From: Pseudomonadota bacterium
GTDB taxonomy: Bacteria; Pseudomonadota; Alphaproteobacteria; Rhizobiales; Xanthobacteraceae
Reading direction: 5' to 3'
NCBI GenBank assembly: GCA_021779635.1
Contig: JAJYAH010000039.1
Coordinates: 1 to 18,877 of the forward strand
DNA length: 18,877 nt
The position numbers and the translations under genes were made by a program. The notes beneath the pieces are model-generated. The model was given only the letters and a program-made list of their open reading frames with translations, had not been told where the DNA came from and ran no database searches. Each line of letters begins with the position of its first letter. Positions within the stretch are counted from its first letter, which is position 1. Below are positions 8,298-16,062 of this stretch, piece by piece.

Positions 8298-9296
8298 TCA
8301 GAGCGGATAGCCGACCAGGCGCTCGCCCTCGAACCGTTCGATATATTCGGTCATCCCGTAGCCGGTGACGCCGTCCCATGAGAACCTGGTGTGGCCCTCC
8401 GCGATGCGCGAGACCACCGTTTCGCCATCGATGTTGCGGCGATTGCGCAACGGCGCCAGCGTGACGATCTCGCCTTCGATCAGCGCGGTGCGCCGGGCGG
8501 TCCGCACGCTGATGCGGACCCGGTCGGGATCCTTTCGATCGGTCCACTCGGTCATCAGGTCCATGTCCAGCACCTCTTCGTACTCGCCATCGACCAGCAG
8601 CACGCCAAGCCGGCGCACCCGGCCCACGGCATTCGTGATCTTCAACAGCATGAATCCACGGCCCTCGCCGAGATTGGCGAGGAACAGGCGATAGAAATAG
8701 ATGTTCTGCCAGAGCCGCGGACCCCAGGAATGGTCCCGCCAGCCACCGCCGTCGATCGGGAAACGTTCGTCGCCGACCTCGATCTCGCCGCGCACTGACG
8801 TATGCTGGTTGAAGTGCCCGAGCGAAAAATTAAAGCCGTACATCGGTTCGTGATCGGGCGAATCCGGAACCCCGCCATGCGCCGGCGATGCCGCCGACTG
8901 CTCGAGACGGACGGAGCCGCGGGCGCGCCGGGCCTTTTTGAACATCTGATCGGGATTGCGCAGCAAATTCGGATCGTCGAGAACGAGCAACTCGCCCGTA
9001 TAAGTCATCTCCACGTCGCGAAGCGCCTGCTTCACCTGATAGCCGAGACCGCCAGCACCGAACTGCGCATTGGTCCGGATCTCGGGCCGTTGAAACTGGC
9101 AGGCGATGCGCCCGTCCGGCAGATAAAGACAGACCGAGAGCTCGGCGTAGCCCTCGTTCACCCGGTTGCCGAGGCGCATCCAGCCGCCGGCCCCGGTGCG
9201 GCGATCGAAGCCGTTGCAATAGACGCTTTCGTTGAAATGCGGTTCCGCGCTCGGGATGTGCGGATATTCGTCCTGAGCGTCCAACCGATATCCCAT
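8298..9296 (-). CDS. Uncharacterised lipocalin-like protein (DUF7064/DUF7065 type)
   Basis: A 332-residue protein with no signal peptide or membrane segment. Visible motifs are HFNESVYCNGFD (residues 20-31), RLGNRVNEGYAELSVCLYLP (41-60), MYGFNFSLGHFNQHTSVRG (152-170) and the signature GGGWRDHSWGPR (183-194). This pattern is that of a beta-rich family often found beside acyl-CoA, steroid or aromatic catabolism genes and recently filed, as far as I recall, as DUF7064/DUF7065; the overall fold is reminiscent of CrtC/AttH lipocalin-like proteins. No function is established and I do not propose one. The start at 9296 is chosen for its strong GGAGGA followed by AACG and ATG; the open frame extends further upstream to 9446 but without support. 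The bidirectional terminator lies about 145 bases downstream. Confidence 0.8.
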   Translation of the reverse strand: MGYRLDAQDEYPHIPSAEPHFNESVYCNGFDRRTGAGGWMRLGNRVNEGYAELSVCLYLPDGRIACQFQRPEIRTNAQFGAGGLGYQVKQALRDVEMTYTGELLVLDDPNLLRNPDQMFKKARRARGSVRLEQSAASPAHGGVPDSPDHEPMYGFNFSLGHFNQHTSVRGEIEVGDERFPIDGGGWRDHSWGPRLWQNIYFYRLFLANLGEGRGFMLLKITNAVGRVRRLGVLLVDGEYEEVLDMDLMTEWTDRKDPDRVRISVRTARRTALIEGEIVTLAPLRNRRNIDGETVVSRIAEGHTRFSWDGVTGYGMTEYIERFEGERLVGYPL

Positions 9297-9517
9297 CGTT
9301 TCCTCCGTCGAACCTGTCCGGCGGCTTCGCCGCTCCCATTGACTCTCATTCAGGAGGATCGCGCGGTCTTTTGCAAGCATGGCCGCAAACCATTCCCCAC
9401 GCCCTTTTTGGGCGAAGGATTCCTGCACAATTCGGGCGCATCGCATTGCGCGACGAGAATCTGCGCCCGAAACTAACGCGCCTTCATTGCAATGACGATC
9501 TCAATATACCCTGCTTG

Positions 9518-9552
9518 AAAATGACATCGTGAGCCAGCAGCAACGTCATTTT
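9518..9552 (-). terminator. Possible hairpin downstream of mlaD
   Basis: AAAATGAC (9518-9525) and GTCATTTT (9545-9552) form an 8-bp stem with a 19-base loop, beginning 15 bases after the mlaD stop. The loop is long and the trailing T run short, so termination is uncertain. The remaining 9297-9517 stretch holds nothing else I can name. Confidence 0.35.
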
Positions 9553-9566
9553 CGCGCTTCGCGCCG

Positions 9567-10430
9567 TTACGGCCGCCTTCGCTCCGGCGCGGGCGCCGAT
9601 GCCTGCGCCGGCGTGGTGGCCGTGGTTGCCGGGCCGAACAGCAGGCGCGTCGGGTTGCGATCGAGGTTGTTCACCGCGCGGCTGATGTCGCCCAGCGTAC
9701 GTCGGCCGTCGGACATCAAGGCGCCGGATCGCTTGTCGAAATCCTCGGCCAGTTCGCGGATCGATTTCACGGTCAAAAACAATTCGCCGCCGTCCTTGCC
9801 GCCGGCGAGCGTATCAAGGCCGAGCATGAGATCGTCGGCCTTGCCCATCACGCCGTCGACCTTGATCATGACGTTGTCGATCTTCTCGGAATTCCGCGCC
9901 AGCGAGGCGGTGAACGTCTCGAGATTATGCAGCGAGTTCTTCACCGCGATCTGGTTGTCGGCGACCACCCTGTTGATGTTCTGCAGCGTTCCCCGGATCG
10001 CCTCGGTGACATCCTGCAGCGCGTTCGGATCGGCGGTCAGCACCGGGATGCCATCCTCATCGAGGGGAACGCTGGGGGCGGCCTCCTCGCCGCCCTTCAG
10101 CGATATCGCGGCGACCCCGGTCAGCCCCTGGAATTCGAGTCCGACCTGGGTATCTTTGCGGATCGGGGCATTGTTCTCGATCATAGCCAGTGCGACCACG
10201 CGTCGCGGGTTGTCGAGCTTCACGGAGATCACTTCGCCTACCCGGATACCGTTAAAATTCACATTGCCGCCGTTGCGCAGGCCCGACGCCGGGCCTTCAA
10301 AGATGATGCGGATCGGGCTGCGCGCCTTGGTGGTGTGGAGGCTCTGGAACCACAGCACAAAGCCGAAAGCCGCGGCAATCACCGCCAACGTGAACGATCC
10401 GATCAGGACGAAATTCGCCCGCGTTTCCAT
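9567..10430 (-). CDS. mlaD: MlaD-like MCE-domain lipid-binding subunit
   Basis: A 287-residue protein: an N-terminal signal-anchor (about residues 7-29, ending FGFVLWFQSL), one MCE domain (about 38-115, including GLRNGGNVNFNGIRVGEV and EFQGLTGVAAISLKGG), then a long helical region and an Ala/Pro-rich tail. MCE proteins of ABC lipid transporters form hexameric rings on the periplasmic face of the inner membrane and pass phospholipids between membranes. At 287 residues it is longer than E. coli MlaD (about 180) because of the C-terminal helical extension. The start at 10430 has GGAG eight bases upstream and places the anchor at the N terminus. It is the last gene of the mlaE-mlaF-mlaD set. Confidence 0.9.
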   Translation of the reverse strand: METRANFVLIGSFTLAVIAAAFGFVLWFQSLHTTKARSPIRIIFEGPASGLRNGGNVNFNGIRVGEVISVKLDNPRRVVALAMIENNAPIRKDTQVGLEFQGLTGVAAISLKGGEEAAPSVPLDEDGIPVLTADPNALQDVTEAIRGTLQNINRVVADNQIAVKNSLHNLETFTASLARNSEKIDNVMIKVDGVMGKADDLMLGLDTLAGGKDGGELFLTVKSIRELAEDFDKRSGALMSDGRRTLGDISRAVNNLDRNPTRLLFGPATTATTPAQASAPAPERRRP

Positions 10431-10479
10431 CAAACCAACTCCGATACTAACTGCGTGGCACCAGAACCTCCGCTCCAAT

Positions 10480-10566
10480 TCAATCGGAACCGAGACGCTA
10501 ATTCCTTATCTTTGCGCGTTTTCTTCACGCGAACCGGGTATCCGCTTCGCCGGAAAACGTTCTAGC
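10480..10566. repeat. Dispersed palindromic repeat, copy B, inside the mla operon
   Basis: It contains AATCGGAACCG (a decayed form of the copy A hairpin) and GCGTTTTCTTCACGCG, ACCGGGTATCCGCTTCGC and GGAAAACGTTCTAG, which align with the second block of copy A. It fills most of the 145-base gap between mlaF and mlaD and ends about ten bases before the mlaF stop codon. Confidence 0.7.
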
Positions 10567-10575
10567 CCGGACTCC

Positions 10576-11346
10576 CTAACCCATGACGGCGCGGGCGCGC
10601 TTGCCGTGGAAATAGGCCCTTAGCCAGGGATGCTGCGAGGCCTGCATGTCGGCCATCGATCCTGCGGCAATGATCTTACCGTTCCCTAAAACAGCAATGC
10701 GGTCACAAGCCGTATAAAGGCTGTCCAAATCGTGGGTTACCATGAAAACAGTCAGGCCCAAAGTACGCTGCAGGGTCCGCACCAGCTCGTCAAAGTCGCC
10801 GGCGCCGATCGGATCGAGGCCCGAGGTCGGCTCGTCGAGGAAGACCAGTTCGGGATCGAGCGCCAGCGCGCGGGCCAGTGCCACGCGCTTGATCATGCCG
10901 CCGGACAGTTCCGACGGAAAACGGTCGGCGACCTCCGGCTTCAATCCGACCATGCCGAGCTTGGCTACCGTAATCTCGTCCAGCAGGCGCTGCGACACGT
11001 TGAGATATTCGCGCACCGGGAACTGGATGTTCTGGCGCACCGTCAGCGACGAAAACAGCGCGCCCTGCTGGAACAGGATGCCCCAGCGCCGCTCGACGCC
11101 GCGCCGCGCCCGCGCGTCGGCGGCGTCGAGATCGACACCGAAAACCTCGATGCGGCCGCTGGTCTTGGGCACGAGCCCGATGATGGTGCGCGTCAGCACC
11201 GATTTGCCGGCGCCGGAGGGACCGACGAAGCCGAGGATTTCGCCGCGCTTGACGTCGAGATCGAGGCCGTCCAGCACCTTGGTGGCGCCGAACTGCACCG
11301 AGATATCGCGAACCCGGATGATGGCGTCGGATATTTCAGGCGCCAT
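10576..11346 (-). CDS. mlaF: MlaF-like ABC transporter ATPase
   Basis: A 256-residue ABC ATPase with Walker A GPSGAGKS (residues 42-49), a Q-loop near FQQGALF (92-98), signature LSGGM (147-151), Walker B LVFLDEP (167-173) and switch His205 in VTHDLD. LSGGMIKRVALARA and DEPTSGLDPIGAGDFDELV are typical of the MlaF/Ttg2A/Mkl branch that energises MCE lipid transport. The start at 11346 is two bases after the stop of the permease gene, so translation is probably coupled; the upstream open frame is only permease sequence read out of phase. It acts on the cytoplasmic side of the inner membrane, powering movement of phospholipids through MlaE and MlaD. Confidence 0.93.
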   Translation of the reverse strand: MAPEISDAIIRVRDISVQFGATKVLDGLDLDVKRGEILGFVGPSGAGKSVLTRTIIGLVPKTSGRIEVFGVDLDAADARARRGVERRWGILFQQGALFSSLTVRQNIQFPVREYLNVSQRLLDEITVAKLGMVGLKPEVADRFPSELSGGMIKRVALARALALDPELVFLDEPTSGLDPIGAGDFDELVRTLQRTLGLTVFMVTHDLDSLYTACDRIAVLGNGKIIAAGSMADMQASQHPWLRAYFHGKRARAVMG

Positions 11347-11348
11347 CG

Positions 11349-12482
11349 TCACATTCCAATCGAGGCGAAAAAGATCGCAAATACACCGTCCATGACGATG
11401 ACGAAGAAGATGCCCTTCACCACCGACGAGGTGGTGTGCTGGCCCAGCGATTCGGCGCTGCCCTCTACCGCGAGCCCCTCGACGCAGGCGACGATGCCGA
11501 TCACCGCCGCCATCACCGGCGCCTTGATCATGCCGACCGTGAAATGATCGATCGAGATGGCGTCGCGCAGCCGCAGCAGGAAGGCCTCGGGATCGACGCC
11601 GCCATAAAGCCACGCCACCAGCCCGCCGCCATACAGCGCCGCGATGGCGCCGAGGAAGGCGAGGATCGGCAGCGCGATAATCAGCGCCAGCATCCTCGGC
11701 AGGATCAGAACCTCGATCGGATCGAACCCCATGGTGCGCAGGGCGTCGATCTCCTCGCGCATCTTCATCGAGCCGAGTTCGGCGGTGTAGGCGCTGCCGG
11801 AGCGGCCCGCCACCATGATCGCGACCAGCAGCACGCCGATCTCGCGCAGCACCAGCACGCCCAGCATGTCGACCACGAAGATATCGGCGCCGAATTTGCG
11901 GAAATGAAAAATGCCCTGCTGGGAAATGATGCAGCCGATCAGAAACGTGATCAGCACCACAATCGGCACCGCGCGCCAGCAGACCTGCTCGAGATGATGC
12001 ACGGTCGAGGTCAGGCGGAAGCCCGACGGATGAAGCAGGACCCTCCCGCTGGCGGCGAGGACCGCGCCCAGCATGTCGACCAGGCCGACGATGGTCGAGC
12101 CGACGCCGACCATGCTGCGGCCGACCTGATCCAGTATCCCGGTCAGCGTGACCGACGTCGTGTCGATGGCGGGCGCCGCCTTCACCCGGCGCACCTCGTC
12201 GACCAGGCTCGAATAATCGGCGGACAGCCCGGCGATCTTGGCCTCATTGTCGCCCTGGGTCAGGTTGCGGCGCAGCCGCTCGATCAGCCAGGCCCCGAAG
12301 GTGTCGAGCTTGGAGACCTGCGAGACATCGATGAAGATATTGGGCCGGCTTCCGGTCAGCTTCTCGGCGTCGGCCACCATCTTCTCGAGCACCGGCGCAA
12401 AGCGCGCGGTCCACGAACCCGCCGCGCACAACGCAAGTCCGTTGCCCTGCGCAATGCGCTCCAATGTCGGGTCGCCGTTCAC
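11349..12482 (-). CDS. mlaE: MlaE-like permease with fused N-terminal STAS (MlaB-like) domain
   Basis: A 377-residue fusion. Residues about 1-105 form an STAS domain (NIFIDVSQVSKLDTFGAWLI, 48-67), the counterpart of the separate MlaB subunit of E. coli. Residues about 125-377 are an MlaE permease with several membrane helices and the family motif REIGVLLVAIMVAGRSGSAY followed by TAELGSMKMREEIDAL, the coupling region that meets the ATPase. The start is GTG 12482 with GGAG eight bases upstream; no in-frame ATG would keep the STAS domain. It heads the operon mlaE-mlaF-mlaD. No mlaC, mlaA or separate mlaB is visible in the window. Confidence 0.92.
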   Translation of the reverse strand: MNGDPTLERIAQGNGLALCAAGSWTARFAPVLEKMVADAEKLTGSRPNIFIDVSQVSKLDTFGAWLIERLRRNLTQGDNEAKIAGLSADYSSLVDEVRRVKAAPAIDTTSVTLTGILDQVGRSMVGVGSTIVGLVDMLGAVLAASGRVLLHPSGFRLTSTVHHLEQVCWRAVPIVVLITFLIGCIISQQGIFHFRKFGADIFVVDMLGVLVLREIGVLLVAIMVAGRSGSAYTAELGSMKMREEIDALRTMGFDPIEVLILPRMLALIIALPILAFLGAIAALYGGGLVAWLYGGVDPEAFLLRLRDAISIDHFTVGMIKAPVMAAVIGIVACVEGLAVEGSAESLGQHTTSSVVKGIFFVIVMDGVFAIFFASIGM

Positions 12483-12678
12483 GATGCCAACTCCGGTACC
12501 TGGTCCACGCTAGTCATGAAAGGAAAAGTTCCAGCACGCCGCCCCATGTCTTGTTGAGCACATTGTCTTGTCGAACATATTGTCTTGTCGAACACATTGC
12601 CTTGTAGAGCATGCCCCTAACCAGCCATACTTGGTTGCGCCGAGCAAGCATACGGTTCAGAAATTGCCAGATTTTAAA
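12483..12678. promoter_or_regulatory. Divergent region between mla operon and dipeptide epimerase
   Basis: These 196 bases must hold the promoters for both directions. The obvious structure is the four-unit 17-bp tandem repeat at 12548-12615. No clear ribosome binding site precedes the epimerase ATG (upstream sequence is CCAGATTTTAAA). Confidence 0.45.
12548..12615. repeat. Four 17-bp tandem repeats
   Basis: Units are GTCTTGTTGAGCACATT (12548), GTCTTGTCGAACATATT (12565), GTCTTGTCGAACACATT (12582) and a diverged GCCTTGTAGAGCATGCC (12599). Each complete unit has a small TGT-CGA-ACA dyad. The position between divergent promoters fits either an operator array or a slippage minisatellite. Confidence 0.85.
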
Positions 12679-13674
12679 ATGACTTCCAGCGAGTTCCCGA
12701 AGCTTGACGCGCGAATCGAACGCTGGCCGATCGCCGGCAGCTTCACGATCAGCCGCGGCGCCAAGACCGAGGCGGTGACGGTGGTGGCGGAAGTCAGCCG
12801 CGGTGACCATACCGGGCGCGGCGAATGCGTCCCCTATCCGCGCTATGGCGAGACGCCGGAGGCGACCCTGGCCGCCCTGAAGTCGATGCAGGAACCCGTG
12901 GCGCGGGGACTGGACAGACAGGCTCTGCAAGCCACGCTGCCCGCGGGCGCCGCCCGCAACGCGCTGGATTGCGCCCTGCTCGATCTGGAGGCCAAGACCG
13001 CGGGCCAGCGTATCTGGCACCTGCTTGGACGTCCCGCTCCACAGGCCTGCACCACCGCCTATACGATCTCGCTGGGAACGCCGGAGGCGATGGCGGCAGC
13101 GACCGCCAAGGCGGCGCATCGGCCGTTGCTCAAGATCAAGCTCGGCGGCGACGGCGATGGCGCCCGGATCGCCGCCGTGCGCACAGCGGCTCCCGAATCC
13201 GATCTGATCGTCGATGCCAACGAGGCCTGGACATCCGACAATCTCGCGCAACGGCTCGCCGAATGCGCCGACGCCGGCGTCACCTTGGTGGAGCAGCCGC
13301 TGCCGGCCGGCCGGGATGAGGCGCTGGCGCGGATCCGCCGGCCGCTGGCGGTCTGTGCCGACGAAAGCGTCCACGATCGCAGCTCACTGGCGGGACTACG
13401 TGAGCGCTACGATGCCGTCAACATCAAGCTCGACAAAACCGGCGGACTGACCGAGGCGCTGGCCATGGCCGACGCCGCTCAAGCGCTGGGATTTGAAATC
13501 ATGATCGGCTGCATGGTCGCGACCTCGCTGGCGATGGCGCCGGCGATGCTGCTCACTCGCGCGGCCCGTTTCGTCGATCTCGACGGGCCGTTGTTGCTGG
13601 CGCGCGACCGCGAGGGCGGATTGCGTTACGACGGCAGCCTGGTCTATCCGCCCGACGCCGCACTTTGGGGATGA
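12679..13674 (+). CDS. Dipeptide epimerase, enolase superfamily (L-Ala-D/L-Glu epimerase type)
   Basis: A 331-residue member of the muconate lactonizing enzyme / dipeptide epimerase branch. The catalytic K-x-K is LKIKLGG (Lys152, Lys154), metal ligands are Asp179 (VDANEAW), Glu205 (VEQPLP) and Asp228 (CADES), and the opposite catalytic lysine is Lys250 in NIKLDKTGG. The acid/base pair inverts the alpha-carbon of the second residue of a dipeptide; the best known role is turning murein-derived L-Ala-D-Glu into L-Ala-L-Glu for recycling. Exact specificity varies in this family. I chose ATG 12679 rather than an upstream start at 12568 because the extension is read out of the 17-bp repeats. Its 3' end overlaps the convergent MFS gene. 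Confidence 0.9.
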   Translation: MTSSEFPKLDARIERWPIAGSFTISRGAKTEAVTVVAEVSRGDHTGRGECVPYPRYGETPEATLAALKSMQEPVARGLDRQALQATLPAGAARNALDCALLDLEAKTAGQRIWHLLGRPAPQACTTAYTISLGTPEAMAAATAKAAHRPLLKIKLGGDGDGARIAAVRTAAPESDLIVDANEAWTSDNLAQRLAECADAGVTLVEQPLPAGRDEALARIRRPLAVCADESVHDRSSLAGLRERYDAVNIKLDKTGGLTEALAMADAAQALGFEIMIGCMVATSLAMAPAMLLTRAARFVDLDGPLLLARDREGGLRYDGSLVYPPDAALWG

Positions 13675-14861
13675 TCCGCCAGCCGGTGTCGCGCCCGCCA
13701 CATCACCATCGCGCCCGACAGCGCCATCGCGGCCATCACGTAATAGACGCCCTGGCCGTACCGGGCGTAGACCGCGCCGGACAAAACCGATGCCGTGCCG
13801 GTGACGATGCCGCTGCAGGCGGCGAGATAGCCCTGCCCCCTCACCATCACATGGCCGGGCACATGGCGCACCAGCAATCCCATGGTGCCGAGCTGGGTTA
13901 GCCCAAAGGTCAGCCCGTGCGCCAGCTGGACCCCGGCGAGCATCGCTGCCGAGGGCTCCTGGGCCGTGATCAGCCAGCGCGCCACGGCGGCCAGCGCACC
14001 GATCACCACCAGCACCGCGGGCGGCCAGCTGAATCGCGGCGACAATGCGAACACGACGATCTCGGCCAATACCCCGAGCGCCCACAGCCCGGCGATGGTC
14101 AGTCCGCCGAAGCCGGAGGCGTGCCAGGTGATGGAGGCGAAGGCATAATAGGCCGCGTGGCTGCCCTGAATCAGCGCCGACGCCAAGATGATGGCGAGAA
14201 AGCCGGGTTCACGCAGCAAACCGGGTTCGCGCAGCAAGGCGCTGGCCCCGGCGACCGCCGCCGGGGCTGTCTTCGGACGGTCCAGCGGCCGAAGCCCGAG
14301 GCTGGCGACGGCGCCGAGTCCGGCCACCCCGGCAATGACCCAGACCAGGTGCCGGGCCGCGATGAAATCGACCAGCAGCCCGCAAGCCAATGCGCCGACG
14401 ATGAAGGCTGCCGAGCCCCACAACCGCAGCGGCCCGTAATCGAGGCCATAGCGCGCAACGCCGCGCAACGCATAGGCGTCCGTCAGCGGCACCATCGGCG
14501 TCCACACGCAGGCGGTGGCGGCGAAGGCGAGGAAAACCAGCAGCGGCTGATGCTGGGTGCCGACGACAGAGAATCCGAGCGCGGTGACAAAGGCGGTGAC
14601 GATCATGGCGCCGCGCACCGATTGACGCCGTTCGGAGACACCCGTCACGACAGGCAGAATCGTGAATCGCGTCACGGAAGGCACCGCCGTAATGATCCCG
14701 ATCCACGAGGCATCGATCCCGACCGCCTTCAGCCACACCGGGAAGAACGGCAGATAGGTGCCGCCTAGTCCGAACAGGGTGCCGTAAAACAGCGCCAGCC
14801 GCGCCGCGAATCGCCTGGCCGTGCCGGTGGAAGCGATGGGGATTGTTGATTCGATCGGCAT
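13644..14861 (-). CDS. MFS transporter, MFS_1-like / 3-phenylpropionate (HcaT) type
   Basis: A 405-residue hydrophobic protein with about twelve membrane helices. The first helix region has FYGTLFGLGGTYLPFFPVWL followed by GIDASWIGII, typical of the HcaT/LacY-like MFS_1_like group; GPLRLWGSAAFIVGAL opens the fifth helix. Substrates in this group are diverse (sugars, aromatic acids), and the cargo is unknown. The start ATG at 14861 is preceded in frame by a TTG; ATG is preferred. The loop near the middle has a small duplication, LLREPGLLREPG, encoded by two 18-bp units at 14203-14238. The last 31 bases overlap the epimerase gene on the other strand. Confidence 0.85.
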   Translation of the reverse strand: MPIESTIPIASTGTARRFAARLALFYGTLFGLGGTYLPFFPVWLKAVGIDASWIGIITAVPSVTRFTILPVVTGVSERRQSVRGAMIVTAFVTALGFSVVGTQHQPLLVFLAFAATACVWTPMVPLTDAYALRGVARYGLDYGPLRLWGSAAFIVGALACGLLVDFIAARHLVWVIAGVAGLGAVASLGLRPLDRPKTAPAAVAGASALLREPGLLREPGFLAIILASALIQGSHAAYYAFASITWHASGFGGLTIAGLWALGVLAEIVVFALSPRFSWPPAVLVVIGALAAVARWLITAQEPSAAMLAGVQLAHGLTFGLTQLGTMGLLVRHVPGHVMVRGQGYLAACSGIVTGTASVLSGAVYARYGQGVYYVMAAMALSGAMVMWRARHRLADHPQSAASGG

Positions 14862-14936
14862 CAATTCAATTGCGATTCGCTTGAGATCGTGGTGATCGTT
14901 AGCGTAACGCGCGATGATTTGCGCGACGAGTTTATC
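14862..14936. promoter_or_regulatory. Short divergent promoter region
   Basis: These 75 bases lie between the divergent MFS and acidic-protein starts. ATTCAATTGCGATTCGC is AT-rich relative to its flanks; no box was confidently assigned. Confidence 0.3.
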
Positions 14937-16061
14937 ATGGCCGACGAAGCATTCGCCCTATCGCCGATCTCCGCTCGCGCAGCGCAGCCGCGCGAGGAGG
15001 ATTATGAGGCGATCCGCGAAGCGTTCATGGAGACGTCGCGGGGCCGCTGGTTTCTCGGCGAATATGCCCGGCGCAACCGCAACGCCGACACCCGCATGGT
15101 GCTCGACGCGGTGGCGCGGATCGAAGAAAACCTTGCCGCGCAAAAGCAACCGGCCCCCGACAATGGGCTCGCCGAAGCGCTGCTCGCCATCAGGAGCGCG
15201 GTCGATGAGGCCAGGGCTTCGGCTCTGGCGGCACTCGATGGCCTCGCGGTGGATCAATCGCTGGCGCCGGTCCGCAAGGGCGCTCGGGTGATCCGGGAAA
15301 TCTCGTGGCGGTTGCGGGAAATCGGCGCCGACGGCCGGATTTGCGATCTGATCGATTCGCAGGTCAGCGCCATTGAAGCAGGTTGCGGACAAATCTCCTC
15401 GGCGGACGGCCGATCCGGATTGAACGCGGCATTCGATCTCATCGAGAAGCGGATCGAGGCGTTTGACGACGGCGACACAACCAACCCGCCCGGCGCTGAA
15501 GACGCTGTGCCGTCCGCCCCGCCCCCGCCCGATGAAGCCCCTGCTGCTGCCGTCGAGACGGCGCCCCCGGCGTCCGCGGCACACGAGCCGGAAGCCGCGA
15601 CGAATATTTCGGCACTGCCCGACGAAGCGGTCGTTGCTGCGCCTGAGGCCACGGACGTGCCGGCCGACCTCGCTGACGCCCATGACGAAGCAGTGCTGGA
15701 CATGGTCGCGTTTGAAATGGCGGCGCCAGACCCTTCGGATATCGGCGATCCCGGCGATAGCGAGGTTGCCGGTATTGATGATGGCGACATTCGCGTCGCC
15801 GAGCCGCCGCCCGCTGAGCCGCCAACCATCGCGCAAGCAGCTGAGCCAGCGCCGGTGCTTCAGCCGTCGCCACAACCTTCGCTCTCGCAGCCTTCATTCG
15901 AACGGCGCGTTGAGCCTTCACCTGAACCTTCGCTTGACCCCTCCCTTGGCGCGACACTGATCGCGAATGGAATCGTGCGACGGCGCAATGCATTGGCGTC
16001 CGATCCGCTGGCGCCGATCCGGCGTCTGAGCCAGGCCGAAAAGATCGCATTGTTCTCGTGA
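14937..16061 (+). CDS. Uncharacterised protein: helical N-domain, acidic Pro-rich linker, conserved-looking C-tail
   Basis: I do not recognise a characterised family. The 374-residue protein has three parts. Residues about 20-175 are predicted helical and begin EEDYEAIREAFMETSRGRWF, then LGEYARRNRNADTRMVLDAV. Residues about 180-340 are low-complexity, rich in Ala, Pro, Asp and Glu, with repeated PSL/PSP motifs near the end. Residues about 341-374 look ordered and basic, ending DPLAPIRRLSQAEKIALFS. There is no signal peptide or membrane segment. Such a two-block protein joined by a disordered linker suggests an adaptor with two binding ends, which is inference only. ATG 14937 is chosen; an in-frame GTG at 14889 is possible. 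It converges on the dehydratase gene, with only 39 bases between. Confidence 0.7.
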   Translation: MADEAFALSPISARAAQPREEDYEAIREAFMETSRGRWFLGEYARRNRNADTRMVLDAVARIEENLAAQKQPAPDNGLAEALLAIRSAVDEARASALAALDGLAVDQSLAPVRKGARVIREISWRLREIGADGRICDLIDSQVSAIEAGCGQISSADGRSGLNAAFDLIEKRIEAFDDGDTTNPPGAEDAVPSAPPPPDEAPAAAVETAPPASAAHEPEAATNISALPDEAVVAAPEATDVPADLADAHDEAVLDMVAFEMAAPDPSDIGDPGDSEVAGIDDGDIRVAEPPPAEPPTIAQAAEPAPVLQPSPQPSLSQPSFERRVEPSPEPSLDPSLGATLIANGIVRRRNALASDPLAPIRRLSQAEKIALFS

Positions 16062-16062
16062 A

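Noticed and set aside
11347..11613. N-terminal extension of MlaF
   Set aside because: It is permease coding sequence read in another frame, low in hydrophobic residues and rich in Arg/His/Gly; the MlaF start is two bases after the permease stop.
12548..12615. LexA (SOS) box made of GAAC direct repeats
   Set aside because: The alphaproteobacterial SOS box is GTTC-N7-GTTC; here GAAC recurs with a 13-base spacer, set only by the 17-bp repeat.
12568..12678. Upstream start for the dipeptide epimerase
   Set aside because: The extension would be translated from the 17-bp tandem repeats; the family N terminus fits ATG 12679.
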